In this document: one piece after another, positions 43,064 through 51,244 of the stretch
How the letters are laid out: the number at the start of each line of letters is the position of its first letter
How positions within the stretch are numbered: position 1 is the stretch's first letter
Assembly: GCA_048500255.1 (NCBI GenBank)
Contig: JASNYH010000005.1
Coordinates: forward strand, 223,059-287,058
Source of the DNA: JAMHWF01 sp048500255
GTDB taxonomy: Bacteria; Pseudomonadota; Gammaproteobacteria; Burkholderiales; Burkholderiaceae_C
Length of the DNA: 64,000 nt
Direction of reading: 5' to 3'
Notes under the pieces: generated by a model
Database searches by the model: none
Told to the model about the DNA's origin: nothing
The model's input: the letters and a program-made list of their open reading frames with translations, nothing else
Position numbers and translations under genes: made by a program

Positions 43064-44719
43064 TCAGAAGCGGTGCTTGATCGTCACGGGCTGCGTCGCG
43101 CTGACGTTGACGCGCACGCTGTGCGGCGGGAAGTCGGCGTTGCGGATCGTGATCTGGTGCGCACCTTCGGTCAGCGTGAGCTGCGTCGTCGGCGGCGTCG
43201 TGCCGGCGTCGCGGCCGTCGACCTCGATCTGCCCCCACGGCGTGACGGCGACGTGCACGACGCCGGTGGCCGGCGTCGCGGCCGGCGCGTCCGCCGATGG
43301 CGTCGCCGACGGCGACGGTGCCGGCTTGGCGACACGGCGTGGCGCGTCGGCCCCCTTCGACGCGCCACGCGGCGGTGTGGTGGCGGGGCGCGGCGGCGCG
43401 GCGGCGGCGAGCGCAAGGCCGCTCGGCGGCGTCGCGGCGACGGGTGTGGCAGCGGCTGCGGCAGTCTCCTGGCCGCGCGGCGCCGCCAGCGCCAGGTCGG
43501 CAGACGGCTGTGCGGTCGCGGCCTCGTTCGGGGTCGGCCCTTCGGGGGCTGCCGGCGTGCCCGACCACCACCAGGCCGAGCCGGCCAGCAAGAGAGCGCC
43601 GGCCGCCACCGCGACCCAGAGCGCCCGCGGCGTCGCCGGCGACGGCGGCGTCGCGGCGCGCGCCTCGGCCGCGACGTCCGACGCCTGCGTGTGCTCGTCG
43701 AGCCAGTGGCGCAGCTCGCGACATGCCGCGCGCGCCGAACGGTAGCGGCGCTCGGGGCTCTTTCCATCGCGCGCGCGCGCGCGATCGCCGGAAACGCCGG
43801 CAGGTGGCCGGGTTGACCTCGTGCGCGAGCGGCGGCTCGTGGTTCAGCACGGCGTCGCCGATCTCCGACAGCGTTGCGCCGCTGAACGGCTTTCTGCCCG
43901 TCAGCAGCTCGTAGAAACACGACGCCGAGCGGGGGTACGTCGCCGCGCCGGTCCGATCGGCTCGTGGCGCAGCTGCTTCGGGCGCGCCATGTAGTAGGGC
44001 GAGCCGGCGGTGATGCTCTCGTCGCCGAAGCATGTCGTGCTGGTGCGCGATGCGCGCGGTCATCCGAATCGAACACGCGCGGCTGCGTGCGCCCGACCAT
44101 GGGTTGGCCAGCGATGTCGCGGTGCACGACGCCCTTGGCGTGCGCATGGAGCCAGCGCGTCGGCGACGCAACGCGCGATCATCGCGGCCTGCGGCGGCGT
44201 CGGCTTCCAGCCCTCTGGCAAGCGCAGCTGGCGCCAGGTCGCGGCCCTGAGCAGCTCCATCGCGATGTGAACACCGGGGTCGCTGATCCCGGCGTCGAAC
44301 ACGGTGACGATGTGCGGGTGACTCAGGCCGCCGGCGGCGCGCGCCTCGTTGAGGAACAGCGAGTCGAAGCTCTGGCGCGACTCGGGCGCGATGTCGACGT
44401 TGAGCGTCTTGATCGCGATCAGGCGCGACAGCAGCGGGTCATAGGCGGCAAAGACGGTGCCCAGCCCGCCTTCGCCGATGCGGTACTTGAGCGCATAGCG
44501 GCCGATGTGGCCGATCGTCGGCAGCTCCTCGGGCGAGGTGCCGGGCTTGCTGGTGACGAAGCTCGCCGCCGGCAGCGGCGCGGCGGCGTCGTCGGCCGCC
44601 GCGGCGGCGTCGGGCACGCCGAGGTCGAGGTCGATCTCGTCGTGCGAGGTGCGCGCCGTCTGCACGGTATCGGCGTGATGGTGCGTCCGCACGGGCTTGT
44701 TGTTGTCGGGTCGGTTCAC
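43064..44719 (-). pseudogene. Serine/threonine protein kinase, frameshifted in this sequence
   Basis: An about 550-codon Hanks-type kinase. The N-terminal part is intact to about 44210 (YRIGEGGLGTVFAAYDPLLSRLIAIKTL; HPHIVTVFDAG), as is the C-terminal part from about 43755 down (LRHWLDEHTQ, a membrane helix at VAAGALLLAGSAWW, then a PEGA-like domain VVHVAVTPWGQIEVDGRDAGTTPP). Between about 43760 and 44210 the frame switches repeatedly: GVVHRDI, ARIAHQHDML, YELLTGRKPFSGATLSEIGDAVLNHEPPLAHEVNPAT and ERRYRSAR appear in different frames. One clear case is a missing A in the run at 43761-43763. GTG start at 44719. Probably consensus error rather than a dead gene. Confidence 0.82.
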
Positions 44720-44777
44720 CCGGCAAGCTTAGGCCAGCGTCGCCGGCGCGGCCGAGGGAAAAGCGGACGAATGGCGG

Positions 44778-44792
44778 CCGGTTAACAACCGG
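44778..44792. promoter_or_regulatory. Palindrome upstream of the kinase gene
   Basis: CCGGTT-AAC-AACCGG, a perfect 6-bp dyad in the 106-base gap between the aminotransferase stop and the kinase GTG. No T run follows on either strand, so an operator is at least as likely as a terminator. Confidence 0.4.
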
Positions 44793-44825
44793 ACACGATT
44801 GAGCGCGATGGCGTCGGCGTGCGCG

Positions 44826-45992
44826 CTACAGCACGCGGCGCAGCCGCGCCACGGCCTGCTCGAGCTGCGGCAGCGCGCTGGCGAACGACAGCCGCACGCG
44901 GCGCTCGCTGTCGTGGCGGCCGAAGTCGCGCCCCGGGGTGAGCGCGACGTGAGCGCCGCGCAGCAGGTCGAAGCAGAAGTCCCAGCTGCTCGCGGCATGC
45001 GCCGAGCAGTCGAACCAGGCATAGAACGCGCCGTCGGGCACGACGGGCACCGGCAGGCCGAGCGACGCGAGCGCCGGCACGATGAAGTCGCGCCGCGCGC
45101 GGAACTCGGCGCGGCGGCGCTCGTACTCGTCGATCGACGCCGGCTCGAAGCACGCGAGCGCGGCGCGCTGCGCCGGCGTCGACGCGCAGATGTAGAGGTT
45201 CTGCGCCAGCTTCTCGATCGGCGCGACGAGCGCCGGCGGCACGACGAGCCAGCCGAGGCGCCAGCCCGTCATGCTGAAGTACTTGGAGAAGCTGTTGACG
45301 GAGATCACGTCCTCGCCCAATGCGAGCGCGCTGCGGCCGTAGCGCTCGTCGTAGCTCAGGCCGAGGTAGATCTCGTCGACGATGGCGAAGCCGTCGCGCT
45401 CGCGCACGGTGTCGACGATGCGGCGCATCTCGTCCGGATCGATCGACGTGCCGGTGGGATTGGACGGCGACGCGAGCAGCACGCCGCGCGTGCGCGCGCC
45501 CCAGGCGGCGCGCACGGCATCGGCGTCGAGCTGGAAGCGTGCCGATGCGCCGGCCGGCAGCAGCACCGGCACGCCGCCGGCGGCGACGACGAAGTGGCGG
45601 TTGCACGGATAGCTCGGGTCGGGCAACAGCACTTCGTCGCCGGCATCGAGCAGCGCCAGCGTCGCCAGCTGCAGCGCGGCCGACGCGCCGGCCGTCACGA
45701 CGATGCGCCCGGCGTCGATCTCGAGCCCGTGGCGCGCGCGATACCAGCCGGCGATGCGCTCGCGCAGCTCGGGCAGGCCGCAGGCGTCGGTGTACTGCGT
45801 GCGGCCGGCGGCGAGGCAGCGCGCGGCCGCCTCGAGGACGAGCGGTGGTGCCGTGAAGTCGGGCTCGCCGATGTTGAGATAGACCATCGGCGACGCGGCG
45901 CACTCGGCGCTGCGCGCGATGGCGTTCGCCGCCTTGGCGAACTCCATCACGTAGAAGGGCTCGATCGCGCCGAGCCGGCGCGCCGTCTTCAC
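44826..45992 (-). CDS. PLP-dependent class I/II aminotransferase
   Basis: A 388-residue fold-type I aminotransferase. Substrate-loop YLNIGEPDFTAPP, ring-stacking YTDACGLPELRERIA, ASPSNPTGT, the IVDEIYLGLSYDERY strand with PLP-binding Asp and Tyr, and the Schiff-base lysine in SVNSFSKYFSMTGWRLGW are all present; the C-terminal arginine is in RVRLSFA. It is related to the aspartate/alanine aminotransferase group; substrate not decided. The GTG at 45992 overlaps the nusB stop as GTGA and gives the standard N-terminus (VKTARRLGAIEPFYVMEF). It is the last gene of the rib-nusB operon. Confidence 0.9.
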   Translation of the reverse strand: MKTARRLGAIEPFYVMEFAKAANAIARSAECAASPMVYLNIGEPDFTAPPLVLEAAARCLAAGRTQYTDACGLPELRERIAGWYRARHGLEIDAGRIVVTAGASAALQLATLALLDAGDEVLLPDPSYPCNRHFVVAAGGVPVLLPAGASARFQLDADAVRAAWGARTRGVLLASPSNPTGTSIDPDEMRRIVDTVRERDGFAIVDEIYLGLSYDERYGRSALALGEDVISVNSFSKYFSMTGWRLGWLVVPPALVAPIEKLAQNLYICASTPAQRAALACFEPASIDEYERRRAEFRARRDFIVPALASLGLPVPVVPDGAFYAWFDCSAHAASSWDFCFDLLRGAHVALTPGRDFGRHDSERRVRLSFASALPQLEQAVARLRRVL

Positions 45993-46459
45993 TGCCGCGC
46001 GGCGCGGGCGGCGGCGACTTCGGCCGGGCGCAACTCGCCGGCCGCCTTGTCGAGCACGCCGTTGACGTACTTGTGGCCGTCGGTGCCGCCGAAGCTCTTT
46101 GCGAGCTCGACGGCCTCGTTGATCGCCACCTTGTAGGGGATGTCGACGCAGTGCTTGAGCTCGTAGGTGCCGATCATCAGCACGGCATGCTCGACGGGCG
46201 ACAGCTCGCTCGTCTTGCGGTCGACGTGGCGGGCGAGCTGCGCGTCGATCTCGGCGGCCTCGGCGATGCAGCCGCGCAGCAGCGCGTCGTAGTGCGCCAC
46301 ATCGCACTTGCCGATGTCCTCGTGCTCGCGCACGTGGGCGTCGATCGCGGCGGCGTCGCCGCCGCCGACCAGCCACTCGTAGAGGCCCTTGAGTGCGGCT
46401 TCGCGCGAGCGGCGCCGCGTCGAAGGCGCGCGCGGCCGGCGTGTCGTCGCTGCGCTCAT
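45989..46459 (-). CDS. nusB: Transcription antitermination factor NusB
   Basis: A 156-residue NusB. After a basic N-terminal tail (TRRPRAPSTRRRSREAALKGLYEWL) it shows the helical core with ELSPVEHAVLMIGTYELKHCVDIPYKVAINEAVELAKSFGGTDGHKYVNGVLDKAA. NusB with NusE (S10) binds boxA RNA and supports rRNA antitermination. The ATG at 46459 is used; a GTG four codons earlier is possible. The downstream aminotransferase start overlaps by four bases. Its place after ribH is standard in betaproteobacteria. Confidence 0.94.
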   Translation of the reverse strand: MSAATTRRPRAPSTRRRSREAALKGLYEWLVGGGDAAAIDAHVREHEDIGKCDVAHYDALLRGCIAEAAEIDAQLARHVDRKTSELSPVEHAVLMIGTYELKHCVDIPYKVAINEAVELAKSFGGTDGHKYVNGVLDKAAGELRPAEVAAARAARQ

Positions 46460-46481
46460 GCGAGCCCCCACGGCCCTGCAA

Positions 46482-46520
46482 GCCGGCCCCCCGAGGGGGC
46501 TGAGCGCCTTCGGAGCGGCC
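46482..46520. repeat. GC-rich palindromic spacer between ribH and nusB
   Basis: The spacer holds the hairpin GCCCCCC-GA-GGGGGC followed by TGAGCGCCTTCGGAGCGGCC. This resembles the short intergenic palindromes common in Burkholderiales genomes. No second full copy was found in this window, so the repeat status is inferred from general knowledge. Confidence 0.3.
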
Positions 46521-46529
46521 GTGCGGCGC

Positions 46530-46994
46530 TCAACTCAGATCCTCCAGCAGGTTCGCCATCTCGACGGCGACGCGCGCCGCGTCACGGCCTTTCTCGTCGA
46601 CGCGTGCCCAGGCCTGCTCGGCCGTGTCGACCGTGAGGATGGCGTTGGCGACGGGCAGCTGGTAGTCGAGCGCGACACGCGTGACGCCGGCGCCGCTCTC
46701 GTTGGCGACGAGTTCGAAGTGATAGGTCTCGCCGCGGATCACGCAGCCGATGGCGACGAGCGCGTCGTGGCGCTCGCTGTCGGCCATCGCCGCCAGCGCG
46801 AGCGGCACCTCGAGCGCGCCCGGCACGTCGACGCGCACGATGTCGCGCTCGGCGACGCCGAGCGTGCGCAGCTCGGCGACGCAGGCTTCGGTGAGCTTCG
46901 CCGTGATCTCGTCGTTGAAGCGCGCGCGCACGATGCCGATGCGCAGCTCCTCGCCGTCGAGGCGAGCCGCCGCGCCCTTGTCAGCGTCCTGCAT
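46530..46994 (-). CDS. ribH: 6,7-dimethyl-8-ribityllumazine synthase
   Basis: A 154-residue lumazine synthase, the penultimate riboflavin enzyme, which condenses 5-amino-6-ribitylaminouracil with 3,4-dihydroxy-2-butanone 4-phosphate. Typical blocks are RIGIVRARFNDEITAKL, VDVPGALEVPLAL, IGCVIRGETYHFELVANES and YQLPVANAILTVDTAEQAWAR. The ATG at 46994 overlaps the ribBA end by 14 bases. Next comes a 70-base GC-rich spacer, then nusB. Confidence 0.95.
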   Translation of the reverse strand: MQDADKGAAARLDGEELRIGIVRARFNDEITAKLTEACVAELRTLGVAERDIVRVDVPGALEVPLALAAMADSERHDALVAIGCVIRGETYHFELVANESGAGVTRVALDYQLPVANAILTVDTAEQAWARVDEKGRDAARVAVEMANLLEDLS

Positions 46995-48123
46995 GGCGCA
47001 GCCCCTCGCCGTGCACCAGCGTCGGTGCGTCGACGGCGCCGACGAAGCCCGTCACCTCGAGGCCGTAGCCCGTCATGCTCGGCATGCGGCGCGGGCTGCC
47101 GAGCAGCCGCATGCGCGAGATGCCGAGGCCGCGCACGATCTGCGCGCCGATGCCGTAGGTGCGCAGGTCCAGTTGCGGGAACTGGCGCGTCTCGCCCGCA
47201 CCATCGGGGGCGAGACGCTCGGCCAGCTCGGTGGCCGTCTCGCCGCAGTTGAGCAGCACGACGACGCCTGCGCGTGCCGCCTGCACCGTGGCCATCGCGC
47301 GCTGCAGCGGCCACGAATGGGCGCCGGCGCCGGTGTCGAGCATGTCCATCACGGAGAACGGCTCGTGCACGCGCACCAGCACTTCCTCGTCGGCCTGCCA
47401 GCTGCCGTGCGTCAGCGCGAGGTGCAGGCCGCCGGTGCGGTCGCGGAAGGTGTGGCACTCGAAGTCGCCCTGCGGCGTCGTCAGCGGACGCCGGCCGACG
47501 CGCTCGATCAGCGTCTCGTGGCGGCTGCGGTGCTCGATCAGCGCGGCGATCGTGCCGATCTTCAGGTTGTGATCGCGCGCGAAGACTTCGAGGTCCGGCA
47601 GACGCGCCATCGTGCCATCGTCGTTCATGATCTCGCAGATCACGGCCGCCGGCGTCAGCCCCGCCATGCGCGCGAGGTCGCAGCCGGCCTCGGTATGGCC
47701 GGCGCGCATCAGCACGCCGCCGTCCTGCGCCTGCAGCGGGAAGATGTGGCCGGGCTGCACCAGGTCGCTCGCGCGCGCGTCGGCTGCGACGGCAGCCTGC
47801 ACGGTGCGCGCGCGGTCGGCCGCCGAGATGCCGGTGGTGACGCCGGTCGCGGCCTCGATCGACACGGTGAACGCCGTCGCGTGGCGCGTGCCGTTGCGCG
47901 TCGTCATCGGCGGCAGCTGCAGGCGCTCGCAGCGCTCGCGCGTCAGCGTCAGGCAGATCAGCCCGCGGCCCAGCCTGGCCATGAAGTTGATCGCCTCCGG
48001 CGTGACGTGGTCGGCGGCGATGATCAGGTCGCCCTCGTTCTCGCGGTCCTCCTCGTCGACGAGGATGATCATGCGGCCGGCGGCGAGCTCGGCGACGAGT
48101 TCGGGAATCGGGGAAATGGCCAT
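46981..48123 (-). CDS. ribBA: DHBP synthase with degenerate GTP cyclohydrolase II domain
   Basis: A 380-residue protein. The N-terminal domain (about residues 1-205) is a complete 3,4-dihydroxy-2-butanone 4-phosphate synthase: VDEEDRENEGDL acidic loop, RHATAFTVSIEA, GHTEAGCDLARMAG. The C-terminal domain resembles GTP cyclohydrolase II, but the zinc/catalytic region that normally reads as a cluster of three cysteines (ECLTGD...RCDCG) is replaced by EPFSVMDMLDTGAGAH, so cyclohydrolase activity is doubtful. This is the RibBX-type arrangement. A separate ribA is expected elsewhere. TACAAT lies 5 bases before the ATG. Confidence 0.92.
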   Translation of the reverse strand: MAISPIPELVAELAAGRMIILVDEEDRENEGDLIIAADHVTPEAINFMARLGRGLICLTLTRERCERLQLPPMTTRNGTRHATAFTVSIEAATGVTTGISAADRARTVQAAVAADARASDLVQPGHIFPLQAQDGGVLMRAGHTEAGCDLARMAGLTPAAVICEIMNDDGTMARLPDLEVFARDHNLKIGTIAALIEHRSRHETLIERVGRRPLTTPQGDFECHTFRDRTGGLHLALTHGSWQADEEVLVRVHEPFSVMDMLDTGAGAHSWPLQRAMATVQAARAGVVVLLNCGETATELAERLAPDGAGETRQFPQLDLRTYGIGAQIVRGLGISRMRLLGSPRRMPSMTGYGLEVTGFVGAVDAPTLVHGEGLRHAGR

Positions 48124-48128
48124 GACCG

Positions 48129-48134
48129 ATTGTA
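48129..48134 (-). promoter_or_regulatory. Possible -10 box close to the ribBA start
   Basis: TACAAT on the minus strand ends 5 bases before the ribBA ATG, in the 47-base gap after ribE. Five of six match TATAAT. It would give ribBA a leaderless transcript of its own inside the operon. Confidence 0.35.
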
Positions 48135-48170
48135 GGTGTCCGGCCCCTGCGGCCGGCGCCGAGGCCCTAG

Positions 48171-48794
48171 CTAGCGCGCGCCGAGCATGCGCTCGACGTA
48201 GCGCGCGATCAGGTCGATCTCGAGGTTGACGCGTGCGCCCGGCTCGAGCCGGCCGAGCGTGGTGTGCGCCAGCGTGTGCGCGATCACGTTGATGCTCAGC
48301 TCGCTGTCGCCGTCGGCGACGTCGTCGACGCGGTTGACGGTGAGGCTGACGCCGTCGATCGCGATCGAGCCTTTGTAGGCGACGAAGCGCGCCAGCTCGC
48401 GCGGCACTCGCACGACGAGCTCGCGCGACTCTCCGACCGGCGTGACGCGCACGACGCCGCCGATGCCGTCGACATGGCCGCTGACGAGGTGGCCGCCGAG
48501 GCGGTCGTCGGCGCGCAGCGCCTTCTCGAGATTGACGTCGCGCCGCTCGGCCAGCCGCGCCGTGCGCGCCAGGCTCTCGGCGGACACCTCGACGGTGAAG
48601 CGCGCGACCGGCGCTCGCTCGAACGACGTGACCGTCATGCACGCGCCGTCGATCGCGATGCTGTCGCCCGCCTGCACGTCGTCGAGCCAGCCCGCGGGCG
48701 TCTCGATCGCCAGTCGCCGGCCGTGCTGCGCACCGGCGCCGAGGGCCTGCACGTCGACGACGCGGCCGAGTGCGCTGATGATGCCTGTGAACAT
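48171..48794 (-). CDS. ribE: Riboflavin synthase
   Basis: A 207-residue riboflavin synthase (alpha type) that dismutates two lumazine molecules to riboflavin. It shows the internal duplication of two barrels: MFTGIISALGRVV with DSIAIDGACMTV, and HLVSGHVDGIGGV with GSIAIDGVSLTVN. Ends in the usual trimerisation helix region (EIDLIARYVERML). It lies 23 bases after the ribD stop. GACAAT is 7 bases upstream of the ATG at 48794. Confidence 0.95.
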   Translation of the reverse strand: MFTGIISALGRVVDVQALGAGAQHGRRLAIETPAGWLDDVQAGDSIAIDGACMTVTSFERAPVARFTVEVSAESLARTARLAERRDVNLEKALRADDRLGGHLVSGHVDGIGGVVRVTPVGESRELVVRVPRELARFVAYKGSIAIDGVSLTVNRVDDVADGDSELSINVIAHTLAHTTLGRLEPGARVNLEIDLIARYVERMLGAR

Positions 48795-48801
48795 GAGGGC
48801 G

Positions 48802-48807
48802 ATTGTC
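48802..48807 (-). promoter_or_regulatory. Possible -10 box close to the ribE start
   Basis: GACAAT on the minus strand ends 7 bases before the ribE ATG, within the 23-base ribD-ribE gap. Same geometry as at ribBA and ribD. Confidence 0.3.
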
Positions 48808-48817
48808 GCCGCAAACG

Positions 48818-49951
48818 TCAGGCCGCCGCCGCGTCGCCGCGCGGCGTGCGCGAGAGCACGCGCAGGTCGTCGCCGACGCGCTCGACGCTCGCATAGCGCA
48901 GCTCCGGCGCGTCGGCCAGGCGCACGAGCGGGCCGAGCGCGGCGAGGCCGCGGCCAGCGCCGATCAGCTTGGGCGAGAGATACAGCAGCAGCTCGTCGAC
49001 CAGCCCCTCGCGCACGAACGAGCCGTTGAGCTTCTCGCCGGCCTCGACGTGCAGCTCGTTGACGCCGCGCGCGGCGAGGTCGCGCAGCATCGCGGCCAAG
49101 TCGACCTTGCCGCCGGCGCCGGGCAGCGCCACGATGCGCACGCCGCGCGCGCGTAGCGCGTCGGCGCGCTCGCCGGTGTCGCCGGCGGCATAGATCAGCA
49201 CGTCGCCGGGCGGCGCGACGATGCGAGCATCGGGTGGTGTCTCGAGCCGCGAATCGACGACGACGCGCAGCGGCTGGCGCGCCGTCTCGACGAGGCGCAC
49301 GTCGAGGCGCGGATCGTCGTCGCGGACGGTGCCCACGCCGGTGAGCACCGCGCCGGCGCGGCGCCGCCAGGCGTGACCGTCGATACGCGCCGCCTCGCCG
49401 GTGATCCAGCGGCTTTCGCCGCTGTCGAGCGCGGTGCGGCCGTCGAGCGAGGCGGCGACCTTCATGCGTACCCACGGCAGGCCGCGCCGCATGCGCGAGA
49501 AGAAGCCGATGTTGAGCTCTCGCGCAGCGTCGCCTGCCGCGCCGCCGACGACGTCGACGGCGATGCCGGCCGCGCGCAGGCGCTCGAAGCCGCGCCCGCC
49601 GACCAGCGGGTTGGGGTCGGCGATTGCCGCGACGACGCGGCCGATGCCGGCGGCGACGAGGGCGTCGCAGCACGGCGGCGTGCGGCCGTGGTGGGCGCAG
49701 GGCTCGAGCGTGACGACGACGGTGGCGCCGCGCACGTCGCGCCCAGCCGCTTGCGCGGCGCGCAGCGCGACGATCTCGGCGTGCGGCCCACCGGCTTCTT
49801 GCGTGTGGCCGCGCGCGAGCTCGCGGCCGTCCGGGCCGACGATGACGCAGCCGACGCGCGGGTTGGGCTCGCTCAGGCCGAAGCTGGCCGCGGCGCAGGC
49901 CAGTGCCAGGTGCATCGCGGCGTCGTCGGTCAGCGGCGGGGCGGGCTGCAT
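48818..49951 (-). CDS. ribD: Bifunctional pyrimidine deaminase/reductase RibD
   Basis: A 377-residue bifunctional enzyme. The N-terminal deaminase has the zinc site HAEIVAL with PCAHHGRTPPC; the C-terminal reductase begins about residue 150 (RMRRGLPWVRMKVAASLDGRTALDSGESRWITG) and includes ELHVEAGEKLNGSFV. Together they convert the first pyrimidine of riboflavin synthesis to 5-amino-6-ribitylamino-uracil phosphate. It is the first gene of the ribD-ribE-ribBA-ribH-nusB-aminotransferase run. GATACT lies 7 bases before the ATG. No FMN riboswitch was seen upstream. Confidence 0.95.
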   Translation of the reverse strand: MQPAPPLTDDAAMHLALACAAASFGLSEPNPRVGCVIVGPDGRELARGHTQEAGGPHAEIVALRAAQAAGRDVRGATVVVTLEPCAHHGRTPPCCDALVAAGIGRVVAAIADPNPLVGGRGFERLRAAGIAVDVVGGAAGDAARELNIGFFSRMRRGLPWVRMKVAASLDGRTALDSGESRWITGEAARIDGHAWRRRAGAVLTGVGTVRDDDPRLDVRLVETARQPLRVVVDSRLETPPDARIVAPPGDVLIYAAGDTGERADALRARGVRIVALPGAGGKVDLAAMLRDLAARGVNELHVEAGEKLNGSFVREGLVDELLLYLSPKLIGAGRGLAALGPLVRLADAPELRYASVERVGDDLRVLSRTPRGDAAAA

Positions 49952-49958
49952 GGCCGCG

Positions 49959-49964
49959 AGTATC
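49959..49964 (-). promoter_or_regulatory. Possible -10 box close to the ribD start
   Basis: GATACT on the minus strand ends 7 bases before the ribD ATG, a four-of-six match with the conserved A and T. A TTGACC lies further upstream near 50027 but not at a usual spacing. Confidence 0.35.
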
Positions 49965-50025
49965 GCGCGGCGTCGTGCCTGAGGTCGCGCGGCGTCGCGC
50001 AGAACCGAAGCGCGCCGGCAGGGGG

Positions 50026-51231
50026 TCAATGCAGGAGGTGGACGAGCGCGGCCGTCACCGTCGTGCCGCCGTGCGCGGCCGGCGCCGGGCAGGGCGCCGG
50101 CGTGGCGGCGTCGATGCGCTCGACCCAGACGAAGTTCTGCGCGTGCAGCGACTCCGTCACGTCGACGTACGGATCGGGGTGCTCGCGCGCGCTGTCGATC
50201 GCGCCGCTGCCGTCCTGGTCCCACGACAGGCGGCAGATGGCGTCGTTGCGCGCCATCAGGCTGGCCGACGTGCGCGTGATGCGCAGGCTGCCCGACCAGC
50301 CGCGTGTGCCGCTCGCCGGCCACGGCACGAGGCAGACGTAGGCGTAGTGGCCGGCGACGTGGCGCGCGGGCGGCGGCGCGTCGGGTGTGCGCGGATGCGC
50401 GCCGTCGGCCGGCACGCGCGACACGCGGCAGTGCAGCGGCCCGTGCGCCGGATCGGCCGGAACGAGCTCGAGGCCGAGCGCGGCGGCCTGCGCGTCGCTG
50501 TCGAAGCCGTCGGGCGCGCCGCGGAACGCGCCGCTCGGCAGCCCCGACAGCATGCCGGTGACGATGCGTGCGCGATAGGCGTCTGTGCACACCGTCGCCG
50601 CGTCGGTGTGCGTCGTGACGCGGCCGCTGCACAGGCGCTCGACGGTCTGCGTCGTGGCGTCGAAGACGATGTAGTGCGTGCCGCCGGGCAGATCGATGGC
50701 GCTGCGCCCGCCGCCGAGCGGGCGCGCGACGGTCGGGATCGGCGGCAGGCCGTGGCGCGGGCGGTGCGGCGCCGGCGCCGGCACGGCGAGCGCGCCGGCG
50801 TCGCCGGCCTCGGCGGCGGCGATCATCGACGCCAGCGTGACGCTGTGGCGTTGCGCCGGGTCGGCCGGGTCCTGCTGGCGGTCGGCCCAGCGCACCGTCA
50901 CGCGCAGCAGCTTGTGGCCCGGCGTCGCGTCGTCAGTCACCGTCCACCGGCGCTCGTAGCGCGTGTTGGACGTCGTCGCCGGCGTGTCGCTGCCGCTGGC
51001 GAGCGCGGCGTGCCCGGCGGCATCGGCGGCGCTGCGCATCGCCTCGATGCGCGCCTGCGCGAGGCGCGTCGCCTCGCCGCGCTGGCGCGCGATGTCCGCG
51101 TGGCGCGCCAGCGCCGTCTGCAGGCCGGCGACGGCGAGCAGGCCGAACGCCGTCACGGCCAGCGCGATCAGCGCCTCGATCAGCGTGAAGCCGCTGCAGC
51201 TCGGGCGCGCTGGGCGTCGCATCGTCGTCAT
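50026..51231 (-). CDS. pilV: Minor pilin PilV-like
   Basis: A 401-residue type IV pilus modification protein, longer than typical PilV (about 180-250). The prepilin peptidase site is G-FTLIEALIALAV, with Glu5 present, and the N-terminal hydrophobic helix continues through VTAFGLLAVAGLQ. The C-terminal half (about 190-390) adds a Cys-containing domain (RLCSG, CTDAYR, LHCRVS, YVCLVPWP). Minor pilins prime pilus assembly. Its gene is last in fimT-pilE-pilW-pilX-pilV, 13 bases after pilX. Confidence 0.85.
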   Translation of the reverse strand: MTTMRRPARPSCSGFTLIEALIALAVTAFGLLAVAGLQTALARHADIARQRGEATRLAQARIEAMRSAADAAGHAALASGSDTPATTSNTRYERRWTVTDDATPGHKLLRVTVRWADRQQDPADPAQRHSVTLASMIAAAEAGDAGALAVPAPAPHRPRHGLPPIPTVARPLGGGRSAIDLPGGTHYIVFDATTQTVERLCSGRVTTHTDAATVCTDAYRARIVTGMLSGLPSGAFRGAPDGFDSDAQAAALGLELVPADPAHGPLHCRVSRVPADGAHPRTPDAPPPARHVAGHYAYVCLVPWPASGTRGWSGSLRITRTSASLMARNDAICRLSWDQDGSGAIDSAREHPDPYVDVTESLHAQNFVWVERIDAATPAPCPAPAAHGGTTVTAALVHLLH

Positions 51232-51244
51232 GGTGCGGTGGGCA

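Noticed and set aside
48124..50025. FMN riboswitch upstream of ribD or ribBA
   Set aside because: The gaps are too short and lack the conserved RFN blocks; only -10-like hexamers are seen.
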